Source of the DNA: JBHELT01 sp046262935
GTDB taxonomy: Bacteria > Actinomycetota > CADDZG01 > JAHWKV01
NCBI GenBank assembly: GCA_046262935.1
Contig: JBHELT010000034.1
Location: 1-20,626 of the forward strand
Direction of reading: 5' to 3'
DNA length: 20,626 nucleotides
A program made the position numbers and the translations under genes. Shown here piece after piece: positions 1 to 7,151 of the stretch (position 1 is the first letter of the stretch; each line of letters opens with the position of its first letter). The notes beneath the pieces were generated by a model. It ran no database searches and had not been told where the DNA came from. It was given only the letters and a program-made list of their open reading frames with translations.

Positions 1-1
1 G

Positions 2-166
2 AGTAAGGCCGGTTTACGCAAAGGGGATCGCGTCAAAGCGACCGCTCAGGCAACTGGGAAGATCTTGCTCGTGCGCGAAGAAGATCCGATCGATGCTCAC
101 GCCGGTGCGTTGACCGGGGTTTACCGGGACAGCCTCAAGGAGTTTCGCAAAGAGTGGCGTCGGTAG
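2..166 (+). CDS. AbrB/SpoVT-type antitoxin, 3' end only
   Basis: The first bases are the end of a plus-strand frame cut by the window edge; about 54 residues are visible before the TAG. The visible part starts with LRKGDRV, the typical second half of an AbrB/MazE swapped-hairpin DNA-binding fold, followed by an acidic/basic linker and a C-terminal tail ending in FRKEWRR. That tail resembles the toxin-wrapping segments of AbrB-type VapB antitoxins. The PIN toxin gene starts inside its last codons (13-nt overlap), the usual antitoxin-first arrangement. Family knowledge suggests it neutralises the PIN RNase and represses its own promoter, which would lie outside the window. The N-terminal half is not visible, so the family call rests on the short motif plus context. 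Confidence 0.7.
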   Translation, partial: SKAGLRKGDRVKATAQATGKILLVREEDPIDAHAGALTGVYRDSLKEFRKEWRR

Positions 167-558
167 TTCTTGACGCCGGAATCCTCATCGGGTTCCTTGA
201 CGCTGAGGATGTCTATCACCGCAAAGCGACGGCTTGTCTGAAGAGACTCCAATCAGAGGACGCTCAGCTACTACTTCCAGTTTCCGCGTACGCGGAGTGC
301 TTGGTTGCTCCAGCGGCGAAGAGCGCAGCTGCTCTAGACAGGGTCGACGAGGCCCTCTTTGATCTTGGCATTCGAGTTGTTGACGCGACTCCCGGGATCG
401 CGAGACGTGCTGCAGTTCTTAGAGCGAAGTATCCGTCGAAACTTCGACTGCCGGAGGCCCTCGTGATTGCCACTGCTCAAGTAATCGAAGCTGACCTCGT
501 CGCCACTACTGACACCGGATGGCCACGCCTGCCTGATGTGAAGATACGTGTCCCTTAA
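154..558 (+). CDS. vapC: PIN-domain RNase toxin, VapC family
   Basis: A 134-aa protein, normal length for a single PIN domain, starting with GTG inside the upstream antitoxin gene. The acidic metal-binding set is visible: D7 in VVLDAG, E48 in YAECL, E101 in LRLPEALVIATA and D120 in ATTDTGW. Family members mostly have Asp at the third site (LPDAL); here it is Glu, a conservative change that should still bind Mg or Mn. VapC toxins cut tRNA or rRNA and slow growth when the antitoxin is lost. The target cannot be read from sequence. The 13-nt overlap implies translational coupling. I see no signal peptide or membrane segment. Confidence 0.87.
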   Translation: MASVVLDAGILIGFLDAEDVYHRKATACLKRLQSEDAQLLLPVSAYAECLVAPAAKSAAALDRVDEALFDLGIRVVDATPGIARRAAVLRAKYPSKLRLPEALVIATAQVIEADLVATTDTGWPRLPDVKIRVP

Positions 559-559
559 G

Positions 560-578
560 ATTTGAAGTCGCTTCAAAT
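560..578. terminator. Perfect 8-bp inverted repeat after vapC
   Basis: ATTTGAAG and CTTCAAAT (560-567 and 571-578) are perfect complements separated by TCG, two bases after the vapC stop. The stem is A/T-rich and no T-run follows, so it could be a weak terminator or processing signal. It could also be a protein-binding palindrome just upstream of the lipoprotein gene. The symmetry is seen directly; its role is inferred. Confidence 0.4.
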
Positions 579-610
579 GATCGACCGCAAGGGATCCCAG
601 GAGCTCTCGA

Positions 611-1159
611 ATGTGTAAAGCGATTCGATGGTGTGATAAGGGTCTGTCTGGAAGGGCGGTTCGGCTATGGCTGACGGCGTGCACCCTTTTGCTTGTTCTT
701 CTAGCATCCTGTGGACACGATCCCGATCCGCAGGATGTACGGCTCAATAGTCTGAAGGGCGACCGAGCCAGAAAGCTTGTTCCTCCAGGCTTTACTCTGA
801 AGAATGAAATGGTTAGCCCAGCTAAAAAAGGTGAGGGAGTGTTTGAAATTGGCCTGGGTCCAGGTATTGGCCGGCTATACGAGGCCCAAAGCGGCTCGAG
901 TTGGACAACTCAAACAGTTTTAGCGTGGTTCGAAGAACGGGCTCCGGCCCTCGGGTGGCGCGAAGTTGATCCGCCATCGAACAATCCTGCTTGGATAGGT
1001 GGTCCTGCCCTGAGTTGGGTGAAGCCTGTGCACAATTGGTGCCAGTATCTCCTTGTAGAAACCTCATTCGAGCAGCGCCGGGGCGCAGCGCCGTATCTTA
1101 AAGTGATATTGAACACCGGAGCCACGCTCGATCCCTACAAGAAAGAGAGCAACTGCTAA
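611..1159 (+). CDS. Predicted lipoprotein of unknown function
   Basis: A 182-aa protein with a type II signal peptide: basic N-terminus (residues 1-18), hydrophobic core (19-30) and a lipobox LASC with the lipidated cysteine at 34. It should therefore be anchored on the outer face of the membrane. The mature part is soluble, with C142 and C182 as its only further cysteines, so a disulfide is possible. I do not recognise a named domain; the pattern (PPGFTLKNEM, WFEERAPALGWREV) recalls small exported proteins that describe a variable 'sum' between residues, but no function follows. ATG 611 is preceded by AGGAG with a 7-nt spacing, which supports the start. It lies between two toxin-antitoxin pairs in an accessory region. 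Confidence 0.75.
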   Translation: MCKAIRWCDKGLSGRAVRLWLTACTLLLVLLASCGHDPDPQDVRLNSLKGDRARKLVPPGFTLKNEMVSPAKKGEGVFEIGLGPGIGRLYEAQSGSSWTTQTVLAWFEERAPALGWREVDPPSNNPAWIGGPALSWVKPVHNWCQYLLVETSFEQRRGAAPYLKVILNTGATLDPYKKESNC

Positions 1160-1257
1160 TTTAGGAATTCGCAACAGCGCGGTTACGTGTCCCATTCCGC
1201 GGACCAAAGGTCTCCTAGCTTCCCGGTCGCGTTCAGCGTGAATTCTTCGAGAGCGGA

Positions 1258-1274
1258 TACAACTGAGAGTTGTA
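1258..1274. promoter_or_regulatory. Probable autoregulatory operator of the second TA operon
   Basis: TACAACT and AGTTGTA (1258-1264 and 1268-1274) form a perfect 7-bp inverted repeat around GAG. A second imperfect symmetry, GATAC (1256-1260) and GTATC (1275-1279), brackets the same site. It lies immediately upstream of the HTH antitoxin start and touches the candidate -10 box, so a bound repressor would block polymerase. The site is seen directly; binding by the HTH antitoxin is inferred from how TA operons work. Confidence 0.55.
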
Positions 1275-1278
1275 GTAT
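1273..1278 (+). promoter_or_regulatory. -10 box of the HTH-PIN operon, leaderless layout
   Basis: TAGTAT fits TANNNT and ends 9 nt before the ATG at 1288. There is no Shine-Dalgarno sequence in between, so transcription would start at or within a few bases of the start codon. No good -35 is visible. Confidence 0.4.
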
Positions 1279-1287
1279 CGTACACAT

Positions 1288-1536
1288 ATGCTAACCGTCC
1301 CAGAGGCTGCAAGGGCGACCGGTCGCAATCCGGAAACCATCAGGCGTTGGATCCGCGAGGGAAGGCTGCCGGCGCGCAAGGTCGGTACCCAACACATGAT
1401 CGAAGAGGCCGATCTCGCTCTGCTGGATGAAGACGCTCAGTTACCTGCGCCGACGAGTTGGGCACGCACGTTCACCGGGGAACCGATGCCAAACTGGGTT
1501 GAGATCTTGCGGCGTCAGCGCGGAGGCCACAAGTGA
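1288..1536 (+). CDS. Excisionase/MerR-type HTH antitoxin
   Basis: An 82-aa protein. Residues 1-45 form a helix-turn-helix of the excisionase (HTH_17) kind: LTVPEAARATGRNPETIRRWIREGRLPARKVG, with the usual wing 'LPA.KVGxxH.I' and following acidic helix. The C-terminal 35 residues (TSWARTFTGEPMPNWVEIL) would be the toxin-binding tail. The downstream PIN toxin begins within its stop codon (GTGA overlap), so the pair is translationally coupled. Antitoxins with this HTH in front of PIN toxins are a known VapB-like group in actinobacteria. The upstream 17-bp palindrome is a good candidate for self-repression. No Shine-Dalgarno is visible. Confidence 0.8.
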   Translation: MLTVPEAARATGRNPETIRRWIREGRLPARKVGTQHMIEEADLALLDEDAQLPAPTSWARTFTGEPMPNWVEILRRQRGGHK

Positions 1537-1925
1537 TCGTCGTCGATGCAAGCGCGGCGCTCGATCTCATCTTGATATCCGACGCATCGGGAAAGATCAC
1601 TAAAGATGAGCTTGTTGCACCGCCTCTCATGTGGTCGGAAGCCACCTCATCGCTCAGGGAAGCGGTTTGGCGCAGATCATTGAGCAAGGAGGCCGCGCTC
1701 GAAGGACTTTCTCGGCTTCAAGGATCAGCGATCAAACGACTGGTGCCGAAAGGTCTCTATCTAGAAGCGTGGCTTGTGGCCCAGGAGCTCGGCTGGGCAA
1801 AGACCTACGACGCCGAGTACGTCGCTCTCGCGAGACTGCAAGGCTGCAGGCTACTCACCAGAGACGCTCGTTTACAACGCGGCGCTGGCCACTTGGTCGA
1901 AGTGATCGACCCAACTCAACTGTGA
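1533..1925 (+). CDS. vapC: PIN-domain RNase toxin, VapC family (second copy)
   Basis: A 130-aa single PIN domain starting at a GTG that overlaps the antitoxin stop by 4 nt. Acidic active-site residues are in place: D5 (VVDASAA), E36 (WSEATSSLR), D93 (TYDAEYVALA) and D111 (LLTRDARL). This is the 'TYDAEYVALA / LLTRD' type common in actinobacterial VapCs and clearly different from the first VapC in the window, so the two pairs are not a recent duplication. It is a predicted magnesium-dependent endoribonuclease. The stop faces the end of the convergent sugar operon 61 bp away. The RNA target is unknown. Confidence 0.88.
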   Translation: MIVVDASAALDLILISDASGKITKDELVAPPLMWSEATSSLREAVWRRSLSKEAALEGLSRLQGSAIKRLVPKGLYLEAWLVAQELGWAKTYDAEYVALARLQGCRLLTRDARLQRGAGHLVEVIDPTQL

Positions 1926-1986
1926 GCGTCATCGCCTGCTCGACGAGCTTCATGGGCAAGCCCGTTATCGGCGCCGGTAGGAGACA

Positions 1987-2970
1987 TCACACGTGGTAAC
2001 CGTCAGACCTCAATTCGCTGAGGTTGTCCTTCACCCAATCTGACGTGGTTTGCAGACCGTCACGGAGCGAGACCATCGGCTCCCATCCGGCCCACTCGCG
2101 GGCTCTGGTGTTATCGCACAGCAGACGTTCGACCTCGCTGGCAGAAGGTCTTAGCCTTTCTTGGTCAGTGACCAACTCAACATCGGCACCGACTATCTGT
2201 ATCAGCGTGGCAACCAGATCTGCGACCCTGATCTCTTTGCCCGAGCCGATGTTCACGACCTCGCCGACGGCTCTGTCGCATGAAGCCACAGCCATGAATC
2301 CCGAGACCGTGTCGGTGACGAAATTGAAATCGCGTGTGGGGCTCAGATTCCCGAGATGCAACTGCTTTGCGCCCGCATGCAATTGGGCGAGTATCGCCGG
2401 GATGATCGCACGCGTTGACTGCCGTGGACCGTAGGTGTTGAACGGGCGCGCTATGGCTACCGGCAGGTCGAATGAGTTACGCAGGGAAAGGACCATCATG
2501 TCGCCGCCGATCTTCGACGCAGAGTACGGCGACTGCGGTTGCAGGGGATGCGATTCGTCGATCGGAACTGTGCGCGCGGTCCCATAAACTTCACTGGTGG
2601 AGGTATGCACCATCCGCGTGACCCCGGCGCGAAGACAGGCCATCGCGACGTTGAATGATCCTTGGACATTGGTTTGTACGTAACTCTCCGGCGCCTCGTA
2701 GCTGTATGGGATGCCGATCAATGCGGCCAGGTGGAACACAACGTCGCAGCCCTCGACTGCCTTGAAGACGCGATATTGATCCCTCACGTCCCCAGGGATG
2801 ATCTGGACATCCTCATCAGTGGAGTCGAGCCAGCCCCACCTGCCGAATGGGTTGTAGTGAACTAGGGCACGCACCTCGGCTCCGGCCTGCGCGAGCGCCT
2901 CGACCAGATGACTGCCGATGAACCCTTCTCCGCCGGTGACGAGTACCTTGCGGCCGGTCCAGTCGTTCAT
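1987..2970 (-). CDS. legB: NAD-dependent NDP-sugar 4,6-dehydratase, LegB-like
   Basis: A 327-aa extended short-chain dehydrogenase. The Rossmann loop is GGEGFIGS (13-20), followed by DVRD (61-64), HLAALIGIPYSY (80-91), HTSTSEVYG (122-130) and the catalytic YSASK (Y149, K153). RPFNTYGPRQS, SPTRDFNFV and NIGSGKEI match the LegB family of UDP/GDP-GlcNAc 4,6-dehydratases closely. In the Campylobacter pathway LegB oxidises and dehydrates GDP-N-acetylglucosamine to the 4-keto-6-deoxy sugar on the way to legionaminic acid. I chose the ATG at 2970 rather than a start further upstream: GGAGGAG sits 2 nt before it and the upstream gene's TGA shares one base with it (TGATG). It is the last gene of the operon. 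Confidence 0.85.
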   Translation of the reverse strand: MNDWTGRKVLVTGGEGFIGSHLVEALAQAGAEVRALVHYNPFGRWGWLDSTDEDVQIIPGDVRDQYRVFKAVEGCDVVFHLAALIGIPYSYEAPESYVQTNVQGSFNVAMACLRAGVTRMVHTSTSEVYGTARTVPIDESHPLQPQSPYSASKIGGDMMVLSLRNSFDLPVAIARPFNTYGPRQSTRAIIPAILAQLHAGAKQLHLGNLSPTRDFNFVTDTVSGFMAVASCDRAVGEVVNIGSGKEIRVADLVATLIQIVGADVELVTDQERLRPSASEVERLLCDNTRAREWAGWEPMVSLRDGLQTTSDWVKDNLSELRSDGYHV

Positions 2971-4022
2971 CACTCCTCCTCGCCGGTAGCGAATTCCAAA
3001 AGGACCTTCTGGAAATCCTCGGGGCTTCCGATGTCGAACCACTTCTCGAAGATCGGAAAGACATCAACCTGCATGTCTTTTTCTCGCATCCTGCTGAGCA
3101 GGTCTGGCATCGCCAGCGGTTCGTCTTTCTTCAATAAGCGAAGAACTTTGGGTGCTAGAACGTAGATGCCCGCGTTACAAAGCACGCGGAGCATCGGTTT
3201 TTCCTCCATCTCGATCAAACGGGTGCCTTCGGTATGGATGACACCGTACTTGATGGGGGCGAAGTAGCGCGAGGCAGCGACCGTTGCGTCAGTCCCCTTC
3301 GACCAGTGGAATTCGAGCATGCGTTTGAAATCGAGTCGCGTGAGTATGTCGGCGTTGGTGACCAGGACCGGGCCCTTGGGCGTTTCGGGTATGAGCGAGA
3401 GTGCCCCTGCGGTCGACAGTTTGATCTGTTCCTTGAGATATTCGATCTCAACTCCGAGGTGCGAGCCGTCTTTCAATGCTTGCTCGAAGACGCGGGCTTT
3501 GTAGTTCACCGACATGTATACCTTGGTGATCCCGCAATCTGCGATCGCGCGAACTATCCGCTCGAGTATCGACGACGACCCCACCTTGAGAAGCGGCTTG
3601 GGAACCTTGTCTGTGAGGGGACGGAGCCGTTGACCTCGCCCTCCCGCCATGATCACTGCGACTGCCCCCGAAAGCGGCCCGCGACCCGAGTCATCGAGTT
3701 GTTCGATCCCCACGAATCGTTTGCCCTCAGTGAGCGCGATGGCGGGGACCTTGCGCTCGACCATCATCTTGCGAAGTGCGCTCTTGGATGCGGTGCGCGC
3801 CGAAAACAATGGTCGCTTGTTCATGACGCCCTCGATGAGACCATGCTCGACGACGTTTCGGATCATCGCTTCGCGCGCGTCTTGATCAGAGAAGGTTCCG
3901 ACGAGGGAACCATCGTCGCTGACGACCCCCAACACAGGTGAGCGCGAACTCTGCAATCTTTCGATGGCATGCGCGATCGGATCGGTCTTTGTTACGGCAA
4001 CGTTCTTAGGTGTGTCACTCAT
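2970..4022 (-). CDS. ptmE: CBS-domain sugar-1-phosphate nucleotidyltransferase, PtmE-like
   Basis: A 350-aa protein. Residues about 8-110 form a CBS-domain pair (ending in the AIALTEGKRFVGI segment), and residues 120-345 form a nucleotidyltransferase. The catalytic domain shows the phosphate loop MAGGRGQRLRPLT (125-137) with KVPKP (139-143), the metal site TNAD (222-225), EEKP (273-276), NAGIY and the terminal IGSPED. The CBS + NTP_transferase order is that of PtmE, which makes GDP-glucosamine for legionaminic acid in Campylobacter. The nucleotide used here cannot be fixed from sequence. The CBS pair probably binds a nucleotide and tunes activity. It overlaps the MurG-like gene by ATGA and the legB gene by TGATG, so all three are translationally coupled. 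Confidence 0.82.
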   Translation of the reverse strand: MSDTPKNVAVTKTDPIAHAIERLQSSRSPVLGVVSDDGSLVGTFSDQDAREAMIRNVVEHGLIEGVMNKRPLFSARTASKSALRKMMVERKVPAIALTEGKRFVGIEQLDDSGRGPLSGAVAVIMAGGRGQRLRPLTDKVPKPLLKVGSSSILERIVRAIADCGITKVYMSVNYKARVFEQALKDGSHLGVEIEYLKEQIKLSTAGALSLIPETPKGPVLVTNADILTRLDFKRMLEFHWSKGTDATVAASRYFAPIKYGVIHTEGTRLIEMEEKPMLRVLCNAGIYVLAPKVLRLLKKDEPLAMPDLLSRMREKDMQVDVFPIFEKWFDIGSPEDFQKVLLEFATGEEE

Positions 4023-5137
4023 TGTTCAGAGGATGGGGCGAGTGAAAGGACCCAGCGAGCAAGGTCGAAGGCTGCGTTCGGTTTCGCCTCGCCCAGTGCG
4101 TTGGCGCGCATCTTTTCAACCTGCGAGCGATCCTCGACCAAGCCGATCAAGGCCTCGGCAAGGGTTTCGGCAGAAAGCATGTGATCTTTCACGATAGTTG
4201 CGGCCCCCTTGCCAGACAGTACCTCGGCGTTAAGGGTTTGATGGTCGGCTGGCGCGAATGGATAAGGCACCAAGATCGAAGGCAGCCCTACGACCGCGAG
4301 CTCCGCTATGGTTCCGGCCCCAGCCCTGAACAATCCCAAGTCTGCTGCGGCGTAAGCCATCTCGATATTGTCGATGAATGGCACGCATGTACAAACGGCG
4401 TCGCCCCCGTTGTCTTTTAAGCCCGCAGTGACTTTCTCGAAGTGCGTCGGCCCAGCTTTGATGACGGCGCGGAAATCGGGGCGCGACCTCCACATCCCGG
4501 CCAATCCCACAACAGCGTGGTTGATGCTTGCGGCTCCCTGACTGCCTCCCATCGCCAGCAGCAGGAACTGATCGGGTTGGACATCGAACATGGCTCTGCC
4601 TTCATTGCGCAGAGCATCGCGATCGAATCCTGCGAAGCCAGCCCTAAGCGGCATCCCAACGATACGCAGGTCCTGCGCGTTGGCGAACGGGCCCGAGGCG
4701 GAGTCGAACGCAAGAGCGACGTTCGGGGTGAGTCGTGCTGCCAGAAGGTTGGCCTTGCCTGCAACGGCGCCTGACTCGTGGATCAAGGATGGCACCGCGG
4801 CCAGTTTGGCGGCCAAGATCAAAGGGACCCCAGCGTAGCCCCCCATGGCGACCGCCACATCCGCGTGCTCTGCCTTCAATACCTTGCGGCATTGCAAGGT
4901 CGAGCGCGCCAGAGCGATGGGCAGCGTGAATCTCGATGACCCGGAGAAGGGGACCATGTCAACCAGAGCAAGTCGGTAACCGGCCTCGGGGATCAACTTC
5001 TTCTCGAGGCCGCGCGGGGTTCCAACGAACGAAACCTTAGCCTGCGGTTCGATGGTCTTTATCGCCTCGGCCAAGGCGAGCCCGGGATAGATGTGCCCGC
5101 CGGTGCCTCCGGCCGCGATCACTATAGAAGTTGGCAT
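4019..5137 (-). CDS. murG: MurG-like UDP-GlcNAc glycosyltransferase
   Basis: A 372-aa GT28-family protein of normal MurG length. It shows GGTGGHIYPGLALAE (10-24), MGGYAGVP (98-105), HESGAVAGKAN (120-130), GGSQGA (197-202) and the C-terminal donor motif RAGAGTIAEL (271-280) with DHQTLNA (298-304). MurG adds GlcNAc to lipid I on the inner face of the membrane. Two things suggest a paralog rather than the housekeeping enzyme: the usual HE.N is HESG here, and the gene heads a sugar-nucleotide operon rather than the mur/fts cluster. The ATG at 5137 has only a weak AAGG about 10 nt upstream. Calling it true MurG or a surface-glycan transferase depends on whether the genome has another copy. Confidence 0.75.
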   Translation of the reverse strand: MPTSIVIAAGGTGGHIYPGLALAEAIKTIEPQAKVSFVGTPRGLEKKLIPEAGYRLALVDMVPFSGSSRFTLPIALARSTLQCRKVLKAEHADVAVAMGGYAGVPLILAAKLAAVPSLIHESGAVAGKANLLAARLTPNVALAFDSASGPFANAQDLRIVGMPLRAGFAGFDRDALRNEGRAMFDVQPDQFLLLAMGGSQGAASINHAVVGLAGMWRSRPDFRAVIKAGPTHFEKVTAGLKDNGGDAVCTCVPFIDNIEMAYAAADLGLFRAGAGTIAELAVVGLPSILVPYPFAPADHQTLNAEVLSGKGAATIVKDHMLSAETLAEALIGLVEDRSQVEKMRANALGEAKPNAAFDLARWVLSLAPSSEQ

Positions 5138-5139
5138 TC

Positions 5140-5170
5140 TTGCAAAACCTTACGCGACGGCGGTTACAGT
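5140..5170 (+). promoter_or_regulatory. Promoter of the ABC-F gene, leaderless layout
   Basis: TACAGT (5165-5170, fits TANNNT) ends 7 nt before the ATG at 5178. TTGCAA (5140-5145) is a possible -35 with a rather long 19-bp spacer. No Shine-Dalgarno lies between, so the mRNA probably begins at the start codon. It sits in the 40-bp divergent gap with the MurG-like gene. Confidence 0.5.
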
Positions 5171-5177
5171 TCTTCGG

Positions 5178-7142
5178 ATGATCACAGTAACTGGACTGTA
5201 CAAGGCATTCGGGGCGCGCGACCTGCTAGTCGACGCGAGCATGTTCATAGGGGCGCGCGACCGGGTCGCCTTGGTTGGGCCAAATGGGTCGGGCAAAACG
5301 ACCCTTGTAGAGATGCTAGCGGGCGATCAATCACCTGATGAGGGCCAGATAACAGTAGCCAAGGACGTGCTCATCGGATACCTGAAACAAGACACCGACC
5401 ACATGCGCGGACACAGCCTGCTCGATGCGGTTGTTTCGGCTGGGACCGAGGTTGGGGCGATGGCGCACCGGATGCAGATCCTAGAAGCCGAGATCGGTTC
5501 GGTCGGGGCGGGGGCGGAAAGGGACGGCTTGGTCGCCGAATACGGTCATCTGCAGGACCGCTTCCTGCATCTCGGCGGTTACACGATCGAGTCGGAGGCC
5601 AAACGGATTCTGGGGGGCCTCGGTTTCAAGACCGAAGATCTGCAGCGAATGGTCGAGTCGCTATCGGGAGGCAAGATGATGCGGGTCGCACTAGCGCGTC
5701 TTCTGCTTTCCGGGCCTGACCTTCTGATACTTGACGAGCCCACTAACCACCTCGATGTCGAGTCGGTCGTATGGCTCGAGAAATTCATCGCAGACTATGA
5801 CGGGGCGGTGTTATTGATCTCGCACGACCGGGATTTCATCGATGCCATCGCCACCAAGGTGGTCGAGATCGATCATCTGCGACTGAACAGCTACACCGGG
5901 GACTACGAGAGTTTCGTTGAACAACGCGAACTTGCGATAGCCCAATCGAGGGCGGCCGACGAGAACCGCCGACGCAAGGTCGCCCAGACGCAGATCTTCA
6001 TCGATCGGTTCCGCTACAAAGCGTCTAAGGCGAAGCAAGTTCAAAGCCGTATCAAGTCGTTGGAGAAGATGTCCGCTATCACTGCGGCTCCTACGAAGCG
6101 AAAAACCCTGCGGTTCGCGTTCCCCGCTCCACCGCGCTCGGGACGCGTCGTGTTGGAATTGAAAGGCGTTTCATTCTCGTACCCGGGCGTGGATGTTTAC
6201 GAGGAGCTGGACATCGTCATCGAACGCAATGACAAGATCGCACTTGTTGGTCCGAACGGGGCTGGGAAGTCGACCCTGCTTAAATTGGTTGCCGGCGCGC
6301 TGGTTCCCACTGCTGGCGATCGCACCGTTGGACAACATGCGTCGGTCGGTTATTTCGCCCAGCATCAGGTGGACGCTTTGGTGGCGACCAATCGCGTTAT
6401 CGAAGAACTCGACGAGGCCATCCCCGATGGTGTCGCAGTTCGATCGCGCGATCTGCTTGGTCGGTTCATGTTCTCTGGCGACGATGTGGACAAACGCGTC
6501 GCGGTGCTCTCTGGAGGAGAGCGAACCAGACTGGCGCTAGCGAAGTTGTTGGTGACCAAACTCAACTTGCTCTGCCTCGACGAACCCACGAACCATCTGG
6601 ATATCCAGAGCCGTGACACACTCGAAGATGCTTTGATCGAGTACGCAGGCGCCCTGTTGTTGATCACACACGACCGGCACCTTATCCGTAGTGTGTGCAC
6701 CAAGATCATCGAAGTCATCGAAGGAAAGGTCACCTTGTTCGATGGCGACTACGACTATTACATCGAGCGGCGCGCAGCAGAGGAAGCAGCCGCGAAGATG
6801 CCTATCGAAGCTAGCGACCCGAGACCTCAAGTTCGAAAAGAAAGATCGAACGAGGCCGAAACCATGTTGAAGGGCGGGCCGAAGACCAAGGAGCAACGCC
6901 GCGCCGAGGCAGCACGCCGGGCCGAAAGCGGTGACGCCAAAAGGCGCGTGCAAAGGCTGGAAGACAGGGTGAACGAAGCCTCAGAGAAAGTCGAAGAGTT
7001 GGTGAAACTTCTGTCCGATCCGGCTATCTACAATTCGGGCGAAGATGTATCCGAACTCATTCAACGATACGACCAAGCCAAGCGCAGACTTGAAGAACTC
7101 GAAGAACGGTGGCTGAACGCCTCATCGGCGCTCGAGTGTTAG
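5178..7142 (+). CDS. ABC-F family ribosome-associated ATPase
   Basis: A 654-aa protein with two ABC ATPase domains and no membrane segment. First domain: Walker A GPNGSGKT (34-41), signature LSGG (162-165), Walker B LLILDEPTNHLD (182-193) and SHDRDF. Second domain: GPNGAGKS (358-365), LSGGE (444-448), LLCLDEPTNHLD (464-475) and THDRH. Residues about 240-310 are the basic helical linker that reaches the P-site tRNA in ABC-F proteins. The C-terminus (about 560-650) is a charged coiled coil. ABC-F proteins act on the ribosome as translation factors or confer protection from ribosome-targeting antibiotics; the sequence alone does not choose between them. A longer frame opens upstream at 5091, but it would overlap the divergent gene; the ATG at 5178 fits the family start and the promoter. 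Confidence 0.92.
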   Translation: MITVTGLYKAFGARDLLVDASMFIGARDRVALVGPNGSGKTTLVEMLAGDQSPDEGQITVAKDVLIGYLKQDTDHMRGHSLLDAVVSAGTEVGAMAHRMQILEAEIGSVGAGAERDGLVAEYGHLQDRFLHLGGYTIESEAKRILGGLGFKTEDLQRMVESLSGGKMMRVALARLLLSGPDLLILDEPTNHLDVESVVWLEKFIADYDGAVLLISHDRDFIDAIATKVVEIDHLRLNSYTGDYESFVEQRELAIAQSRAADENRRRKVAQTQIFIDRFRYKASKAKQVQSRIKSLEKMSAITAAPTKRKTLRFAFPAPPRSGRVVLELKGVSFSYPGVDVYEELDIVIERNDKIALVGPNGAGKSTLLKLVAGALVPTAGDRTVGQHASVGYFAQHQVDALVATNRVIEELDEAIPDGVAVRSRDLLGRFMFSGDDVDKRVAVLSGGERTRLALAKLLVTKLNLLCLDEPTNHLDIQSRDTLEDALIEYAGALLLITHDRHLIRSVCTKIIEVIEGKVTLFDGDYDYYIERRAAEEAAAKMPIEASDPRPQVRKERSNEAETMLKGGPKTKEQRRAEAARRAESGDAKRRVQRLEDRVNEASEKVEELVKLLSDPAIYNSGEDVSELIQRYDQAKRRLEELEERWLNASSALEC

Positions 7143-7151
7143 CCTTCGATA

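Noticed and set aside
1937..1947. GCTCG/CGAGC mini-palindrome between vapC and legB
   Set aside because: A 5-bp stem with a one-base centre is too small to call a terminator; it is likely chance.
2971..3042. Upstream extension of the LegB-like protein
   Set aside because: The extra 24 residues lie inside the nucleotidyltransferase gene; the ATG at 2970 has a strong ribosome site and the family start.
3234..3941. A 235-aa frame on the plus strand
   Set aside because: It is opposite the PtmE-like gene, whose motifs are certain; the translated product has no domain pattern and is a mirror of coding bias.
1987..5137. A complete legionaminic acid locus
   Set aside because: Only LegB-like and PtmE-like enzymes are present; no aminotransferase, synthase or CMP-transferase was found.
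5091..5177. Upstream extension of the ABC-F protein
   Set aside because: It would overlap the MurG-like gene start, adds residues not found in the family, and ignores the -10 box just before the ATG at 5178.
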